Below are positions 12,386-14,833 of a stretch of DNA of 14,833 bases, in pieces. Every line of letters begins with the position of its first letter. Position 1 is the first letter of the stretch. The DNA lies in the NCBI GenBank assembly GCA_016926135.1, contig JAFGPH010000002.1, positions 1 through 14,833 on the forward strand, in the 5' to 3' direction. The notes under the pieces are model-generated. The model had not been told where the DNA came from and searched no databases. It saw only the letters and a list, made by a program, of their open reading frames with translations. The stretch comes from Deltaproteobacteria bacterium (GTDB taxonomy: Bacteria; Desulfobacterota; DSM-4660; Desulfatiglandales; HGW-15). Position numbers and translations under genes: made by a program.

Positions 12386-13426
12386 ATGATCGAGCTTGTC
12401 GTCGCCGTGACAGCGGCCATCGTGGTTTCCGGGGTATGTTCTCTCTGCGAGGCCGTGCTCTACTCCGTGCCTTTCCGGCACATCGAAGGCATGGTCCAGG
12501 ACAGGAAGAGGAGCGGGCCGATCTTCAAAGACCTCAGGGAAAACGTGGAGAGACCCATCGCCGCCATCCTCACCCTGAACACCATCGCCAATACCGCAGG
12601 GGCGGCCTTTGCAGGGGTTGCGGCAACGGCGGTATTCGGTTCCGAGGCCCTGGGCTATTTCTCCGCCTTCTTCACCCTGGTGATCCTGATTCTCTCGGAA
12701 GTCGTGCCCAAGACCGCAGGGGTGGTGTACTGTAAATCCCTCGTCCCCCTTGTCTCCCTTCCTTTGAAGGGACTGGTCATCCTCATGACCCCTGTGATCT
12801 GGCTCATCGGCGGCATCACCAGGCTCATTTCCAGGAACAAGCCTGAGGAATCCGTCTCGCCCGATGAATTGAAGATCCTGACCCGGCTGGGCCTGCGAAC
12901 CGGTTCCATCAAGGAACACCAGGGAAGCGTCATACAGAACGTGCTCTCCCTGGACAGCAAGACGGTCATGGATGTAATGACCCCCCGGACGGTCATCTTT
13001 TCCCTGAGCGAGCATCTCACGCTGGAGGAGGCGGCACGGAGCTCGAAAAAGTGGGAACACAGCCGCTTCCCCGTCTTTGACAAGGACAGGGAGGACATTG
13101 TGGGAATCGTCCTCACCCGGGATCTTTTCAGGGCACTGGCTCGGGGCGAGAGGGATATCCCCCTCACGAACCTCATGAGACCGGTCCATTTTGTGGTGGA
13201 GACGGCAAGGCTCAGCAACGTGCTCCTGGAGTTCATCGGGTCCAGGCAGCACCTCTTCGTGGTGATCGATGAGTACGGGGGTCTCTCAGGCATCATTACC
13301 CTGGAGGACATCCTGGAAGAGATCCTGGGCAGGGAGATCGTGGATGAATTCGACGTGGTGGCCGACAAGAGGGAACTGGCCCGGCAACGCCGCAGCACCC
13401 TCATCTCCGGTTCCCTCTCGCGATGA
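12386..13426 (+). CDS. CNNM/CorC-type membrane protein with CBS pair
   Basis: A 346-residue inner-membrane protein. Four hydrophobic segments form a DUF21/CNNM transmembrane domain: about residues 1-26, 60-88, 90-118 and 122-148. It includes the hallmark NTIANTAGAA and SEVVPKTAG. A cytosolic CBS-domain pair follows, from DVMTPRTVIFSL through SRFPVFD and GIVLTRDLF to FVVIDEYGGLSGIITLEDILEEILG. Family members are linked to magnesium or other divalent cation transport and sensing. The usual C-terminal CorC/HlyC domain is absent, so the protein is shorter than typical hemolysin-C-like relatives. I chose the ATG at 12386, 4 bp after mobA with GAGGTTA upstream, because earlier in-frame codons overlap mobA. 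Confidence 0.88.
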   Translation: MIELVVAVTAAIVVSGVCSLCEAVLYSVPFRHIEGMVQDRKRSGPIFKDLRENVERPIAAILTLNTIANTAGAAFAGVAATAVFGSEALGYFSAFFTLVILILSEVVPKTAGVVYCKSLVPLVSLPLKGLVILMTPVIWLIGGITRLISRNKPEESVSPDELKILTRLGLRTGSIKEHQGSVIQNVLSLDSKTVMDVMTPRTVIFSLSEHLTLEEAARSSKKWEHSRFPVFDKDREDIVGIVLTRDLFRALARGERDIPLTNLMRPVHFVVETARLSNVLLEFIGSRQHLFVVIDEYGGLSGIITLEDILEEILGREIVDEFDVVADKRELARQRRSTLISGSLSR

Positions 13427-13442
13427 AGCCACGGCCCCCGTC

Positions 13443-13502
13443 ATTGGTGGCCTCCCTCGCTAAGAGGGCCGCAGGGGGGTGGTCGTACAGGCCGCAACTA
13501 TT
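13443..13502. repeat. Palindromic element, right-half copy 1
   Basis: This 60-bp stretch matches 13730-13789 at 57 of 60 positions by direct comparison. It keeps the small ccctc/gaggg hairpin (loop gctaa here, gttga in the other copy) and the end ggccgcaactatt. The left arm found in the full copy is missing or unrecognisable. It lies 17 bp after the CNNM gene stop. Confidence 0.9.
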
Positions 13503-13552
13503 TCACTGATGGCTCTAATACGGGACCTGGGTTCTGCGTTTTTCACAAGCAG

Positions 13553-13564
13553 CCCCGGCCGGGG
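13553..13564. repeat. 12-bp GC palindrome
   Basis: ccccggccgggg is a perfect palindrome lying 2 bp before heptad array C, with agc and gct flanks that lengthen the possible stem. Function unknown. Confidence 0.5.
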
Positions 13565-13565
13565 A

Positions 13566-13600
13566 AGCTCAAAGCTCAAGGCTCTAAGCTCAAGGCAGGA
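13566..13600. repeat. Heptanucleotide array C
   Basis: Five 7-nt units in register: agctcaa, agctcaa, ggctcta, agctcaa, ggcagga. The complement (ttgagct) matches the ccttgag/ctttcag heptads of array A. Part of it (ggctctaagctcaaggca, 13580-13597) pairs imperfectly, 13 of 18 positions, with array D. Confidence 0.75.
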
Positions 13601-13626
13601 GAACCTCAAATTTGTTTCTCTTTCAT

Positions 13627-13654
13627 CCTTGTGCCTTGTACCGTGAGCCTTTCT
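13627..13654. repeat. Heptanucleotide array D
   Basis: Four 7-nt units: ccttgtg, ccttgta, ccgtgag, cctttct. They lie 26 bp after array C in the complementary sense, so C and D can form a long imperfect hairpin. The stretch 13427-13795 (369 bp) has no gene and is made almost wholly of these arrays and palindromic elements. Confidence 0.65.
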
Positions 13655-13689
13655 TTTTACGGGGCGGTTACCGGCAACGCAGAAAGATC

Positions 13690-13789
13690 AGTTGCGGTCC
13701 TGAGAGACCACCCCCCTGCGGCCCTGGGGATTGGTGGCCTCCCTCGTTGAGAGGGCCGCAGGAGGGTGGTCGTACAGGCCGCAACTATT
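13690..13789. repeat. Full palindromic, MITE-like element
   Basis: The left arm 13690-13725 (agttgcggtcctgagagacc, then acccccctgcggccct) is complementary to the right arm 13752-13786 (agggccgcagg, then agggtggtc, then ccgcaact) with a few mismatches and a 1-nt length difference. The centre carries a second small hairpin, ccctc-gttga-gaggg (13741-13755), that competes with the long fold. No coding capacity. It ends 6 bp before the start of the cysteine-rich gene. Confidence 0.85.
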
Positions 13790-13795
13790 GCTGCG

Positions 13796-14650
13796 ATGAC
13801 GTTTAGACACCCGATTACCCTTTGCCTTCCCGATGAGGAGAAAAGCTGCTTCGCGTGCTGCCCTCCGATCCGCCCAGCAGGCTATGAACACCTGACCTAC
13901 CGGAACACCGTCAGGAGGTTCCTGAGGGAGAACACCGACCGGTTTGACAGGGAGGAAAGGCAGGTTCGGCCCATCACCGGGTTCAGTTGCTGGGCACTCG
14001 GGTATCTGGACCCGGGTTGCAGGCTGATAGGATGTCTCCTTCACCCGGCCATGAACAAGGAAGAAGACCTCCGTTACAGGGTGGATTACTGGGACAAGTG
14101 CGGCAGAGAGACCTGTCAGGAAGCCAAGGCTTTCTCCTGCCTCGGTGACCGGGAACGGGGCTTCTGGATTCATCTCGCCGACGGTCTCGATTCCTTCACC
14201 TACTCCAGCCGAAAGCTCAACCCCCTCTTTTCCCTCCTTGGCTGGGGGGCCCCTCTACTCAGCCTGATTGCCGCAGCAGAGGGAGAACGGGTCCCGGCAA
14301 GGGACAGCTTCTTTCGGGAATACCCCTTCTTCACCACCACGATCTCCCCCAGGGCAGGCGCATACCTCATCAAAGCCCTCGTGGCCCGGGAGGGCACAGA
14401 ACGCCTGAGGAACCCTCGGTTCAGGGGGGTATTCGAGCGCCTTTTCAAGCATATTTCCGGATCTCACGCTGCCGCCGCCATAAACGGGACCCAGGGACTT
14501 CCCGTTCACCGGATGGATCTGGACAGGGACTTCCTGGACTTCCTGAGGCTCGGGCTCCGCATCTCAAGAATGCGGCCCCTGGAGGCCGTGGCGCTAAAAG
14601 GGCGCGTGGATGAGTTTGTGAAGAATTTCCGCATTGGAGGACCCGGATGA
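13796..14650 (+). CDS. Cysteine-rich protein of unknown function, probable metal binding
   Basis: A 284-residue protein that I do not recognise. The N-terminal third is rich in cysteine: C10, then C18-x2-C21-C22 in KSCFACCPPIRP, GFSCW, DPGCRLIGCLLHP, and DKCGRETCQEAKAFSCL. The clusters resemble in style the iron-sulfur or zinc sites of YkgJ-type proteins (CxxC-CC, then C-L-L-H-P). The remaining about 180 residues have no cysteines and are helical with charged patches. No signal peptide is visible. The ATG at 13796 is chosen over a GTG at 13766 that lies inside the palindromic repeat, though neither has a good ribosome site. A terminator-like hairpin follows. It sits between copies of the palindromic element. 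Confidence 0.6.
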   Translation: MTFRHPITLCLPDEEKSCFACCPPIRPAGYEHLTYRNTVRRFLRENTDRFDREERQVRPITGFSCWALGYLDPGCRLIGCLLHPAMNKEEDLRYRVDYWDKCGRETCQEAKAFSCLGDRERGFWIHLADGLDSFTYSSRKLNPLFSLLGWGAPLLSLIAAAEGERVPARDSFFREYPFFTTTISPRAGAYLIKALVAREGTERLRNPRFRGVFERLFKHISGSHAAAAINGTQGLPVHRMDLDRDFLDFLRLGLRISRMRPLEAVALKGRVDEFVKNFRIGGPG

Positions 14651-14697
14651 GAAGATCCTGACCCTTCTATCCCGCGAAAACACCCCCCTCACCCCGA

Positions 14698-14732
14698 CCC
14701 TCTCCCCCCATTTGGGTGGAGAGGGGGATTTT
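14698..14732 (+). terminator. Terminator-like hairpin after the cysteine-rich gene
   Basis: ccctctcc (14698-14705) pairs with ggagaggg (14718-14725). An inner ccca/tggg pair (14707-14716) closes the loop, and gggatttt follows. It lies 48 bp after the stop codon. The ccctcaccccgaccctctcc context is also a widespread intergenic repeat type in bacteria. Confidence 0.6.
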
Positions 14733-14756
14733 CATCCTCAAGGCACCCCGGAAATC

Positions 14757-14794
14757 GTTGCGGCCCTGAGAGACCACCCCCCGACCGCCCTGAG
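14757..14794. repeat. Palindromic element, left-arm copy
   Basis: gttgcggccctgagagacca and the following cccc-ccctgag match the left arm at 13691-13728 with a handful of changes. The right arm is not found in the 39 bases left before the window ends. The last part of the window (14795-14833) shows nothing else. Confidence 0.75.
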
Positions 14795-14833
14795 TACACA
14801 CGGACGTTGTAAAGGATCCGTTGAGACACCACA

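Noticed and set aside
12335..13252. Minus-strand frame of 305 codons opposite the CNNM-type gene
   Set aside because: Shadow of a gene with clear membrane and CBS motifs; no domain in the translation.

Overview
The window is about 14.8 kb of GC-rich bacterial DNA. A porin-like outer-membrane C-terminus, two cobalamin-type radical SAM enzymes, methylmalonyl-CoA epimerase, AcuC and Memo-family proteins and molybdenum-cofactor MobA together suggest an anaerobic Gram-negative bacterium. A Desulfobacterota/deltaproteobacterial lineage is my best guess, inferred from gene content and style only. No rRNA, tRNA, transposase, integrase or CRISPR array was seen.

Layout. Positions 1-365 hold the C-terminal end of a beta-barrel porin, closed by a strong intrinsic terminator. 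Positions 566-1130 hold a toxin-antitoxin pair (BrnT-like toxin, then CopG-like antitoxin). Positions 1190-4557 hold two tandem, translationally coupled paralogous B12-binding radical SAM proteins that resemble the PhpK-type P-methyltransferase family. A 273-bp gap follows; it holds nested inverted repeats, then a promoter with a perfect palindromic operator that drives a ribbon-helix-helix/PIN (VapBC-type) module at 4831-5495.

From 8405 down to 5552 on the minus strand lie a zinc-ribbon protein, a DUF5618-like protein, a truncated third DUF5618-like copy, a secreted FG-GAP repeat protein and another DUF5618-like protein. Methylmalonyl-CoA epimerase (8538-8942, plus strand) converges with a two-gene minus-strand operon: an AcuC-type deacetylase (10295-11410) coupled to a Memo-like AmmeMemoRadiSam system protein B (9069-10295). 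That operon has a well-formed sigma70-type promoter with a long inverted repeat just upstream of the -35 box. MobA (11734-12381) and a short CNNM/CorC-type membrane CBS protein (12386-13426) form a plus-strand pair. A cysteine-rich protein of unknown function (13796-14650) closes the window.

The intergenic DNA is unusually rich in repeats. There are four arrays with a strict 7-nt period (8447, 8937-9028, 13566, 13627), some arranged as inverted arms. There is also a roughly 100-bp palindromic, MITE-like element at 13690-13789, with partial copies at 13443-13502 and 14757-14794 and perhaps a decayed one at 11574-11611. The most interesting points for follow-up are the coupled radical SAM pair, the DUF5618 copies around the FG-GAP protein, the structured gap before the VapBC module, and the two repeat families.
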